The notes below the pieces were generated by a model. It did no database searches, was not told where the DNA came from, and saw only the letters and a program-made list of their open reading frames with translations. Positions 4,989-5,675 of a DNA stretch of 5,675 nt are shown in pieces. Made by a program: the position numbers and the translations under genes. Each line of letters opens with the position of its first letter. The stretch's first letter is position 1. Source of the stretch: Bacillota bacterium (GTDB taxonomy: Bacteria; Bacillota_E; Sulfobacillia; Sulfobacillales; Sulfobacillaceae); the NCBI GenBank assembly GCA_021820645.1, contig JAKADJ010000178.1:1-5675 (forward strand), read 5' to 3'.

Positions 4989-5675
4989 ATGTCTGTGAAG
5001 ATCGTTATCACGGGGGGGTTAGGCTTTATTGGATCGCATCTGGTTCGCTGGATCCTAACCCACCAACCGCCGGTCGAAATTATTAATGTCGACGCCTTGA
5101 CCTATGCGGGGAATCTCGCTAACCTTGCCGAATACGCGGATGATCCGCGATACCAATGGCAGCGGGTGTCTATCACCGATCGGCCGGGGCTCGACCAGGT
5201 ATTCCAGGCGCATGGTCCGATCGATGCAGTCATTCATCTCGCGGCAGAATCGCATGTAGACCGCAGCATTCAGAGTGGGGTGCCGTTTGTCCACACCAAC
5301 GTCCTAGGGACACAGACCTTACTGGAAGTCGCCCGATCACATGGCGTCGGTCGATTTTTGCATGTCTCTACCGATGAGGTGTACGGCACGCTAAAAGAGT
5401 CGGGATATTTTCGAGAGGAGACTCCCTTGGCTCCCAATAGCCCCTATTCCGCTAGTAAGGCGGGATCCGATCTATTAGCGCGGGCCGCCTTCGAAACCTA
5501 TGGGCAAGACGTGGTAATTACCCGATGTAGTAACAACTATGGACCCTACCAGTTTCCGGAAAAGATGATCCCCTTATTCATTACAAACGGGCTGGATGGG
5601 AAGCCCTGGCCTCTTTATGGAGACGGGCTCCATGTGCGTGATTGGCTTTATGTCGAGGACCATGTACGGGCCTTA
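4989..5675 (+). CDS. rmlB: dTDP-glucose 4,6-dehydratase, partial at the right edge
   Basis: RmlB converts dTDP-glucose to dTDP-4-keto-6-deoxyglucose using bound NAD. The frame is open from ATG 4989 to the last base, giving 229 residues of an expected 320-350, so the C-terminus lies outside the window. It is an extended short-chain dehydrogenase/reductase with the Rossmann motif TGGLGFIGS (8-16). [12 protein letters not shown] (35-46) is a hallmark of the nucleotide-sugar dehydratases. [12 protein letters not shown] (83-94) comes next, followed by STDEVYG (127-133) with the Thr-Asp-Glu triad that sets 4,6-dehydratases apart from epimerases. YSASK supplies Tyr153 and Lys157. [20 protein letters not shown] (179-198) and [15 protein letters not shown] (211-225) are also typical. 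AAGGAGG (4978-4984) precedes the ATG by four bases, and the gap from rmlC is 12 bp, so the genes are co-transcribed. rmlD would be expected next. Confidence 0.95.
   Translation, partial: MSVKIVITGGLGFIGSHLVRWILTHQPPVEIINVDALTYAGNLANLAEYADDPRYQWQRVSITDRPGLDQVFQAHGPIDAVIHLAAESHVDRSIQSGVPFVHTNVLGTQTLLEVARSHGVGRFLHVSTDEVYGTLKESGYFREETPLAPNSPYSASKAGSDLLARAAFETYGQDVVITRCSNNYGPYQFPEKMIPLFITNGLDGKPWPLYGDGLHVRDWLYVEDHVRAL

Overview
The window reads as ordinary chromosomal DNA from a Gram-positive-type bacterium, most likely a Sulfobacillus-like thermoacidophilic member of the Bacillota. That assignment is an inference from overall protein style, roughly even base composition, consensus sigma-A-type promoters, strong AGGAGG ribosome binding sites and a tRNA with encoded CCA. 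No single marker proves it. There is no sign of a phage, transposon or CRISPR array.

Layout from left to right. (1) An acyl-CoA dehydrogenase gene (10-1173, +), complete, with its promoter outside the window. (2) A 56-codon gene on the minus strand (1177-1347), convergent with the dehydrogenase and only 3 bp from it; it has an excellent ribosome binding site and is easily missed. (3) A compact divergent control region (1348-1454) with an extended -10 promoter and two inverted repeats. (4) cysK (cysteine synthase, from 1455), overlapping by 8 bp an Rrf2-family regulator gene with four clustered cysteines (2389-2850). (5) A 351-bp stretch without a convincing gene (2851-3201), holding only weak promoter-like and hairpin-like signals. 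(6) tRNA-Pro(CGG) on the minus strand (3202-3278), with a near-consensus promoter. (7) Back to back with that promoter, a second good promoter drives the dTDP-sugar operon: long-form rmlA (3395-4465), an rmlC-like cupin epimerase gene (4506-4976) and rmlB (4989 to beyond the right edge).

Functionally there are three units. The dehydrogenase belongs to fatty-acid or branched-chain acyl-CoA oxidation. The cysK-rrf2 pair looks like cysteine synthesis with its own sulfur or Fe-S responsive regulator; the inverted repeats ahead of cysK are candidate operators. The rml genes turn glucose-1-phosphate into dTDP-glucose, then the 4-keto-6-deoxy sugar, then its 3,5-epimer, which is the route to dTDP-L-rhamnose for surface glycans; rmlD would be expected just downstream. 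The points most worth a second look are the small minus-strand gene, the two palindromes ahead of cysK, the cysteine cluster of the Rrf2 protein, and the substituted active-site region of the RmlC-like protein. I do not see a clearly novel multi-gene system here.
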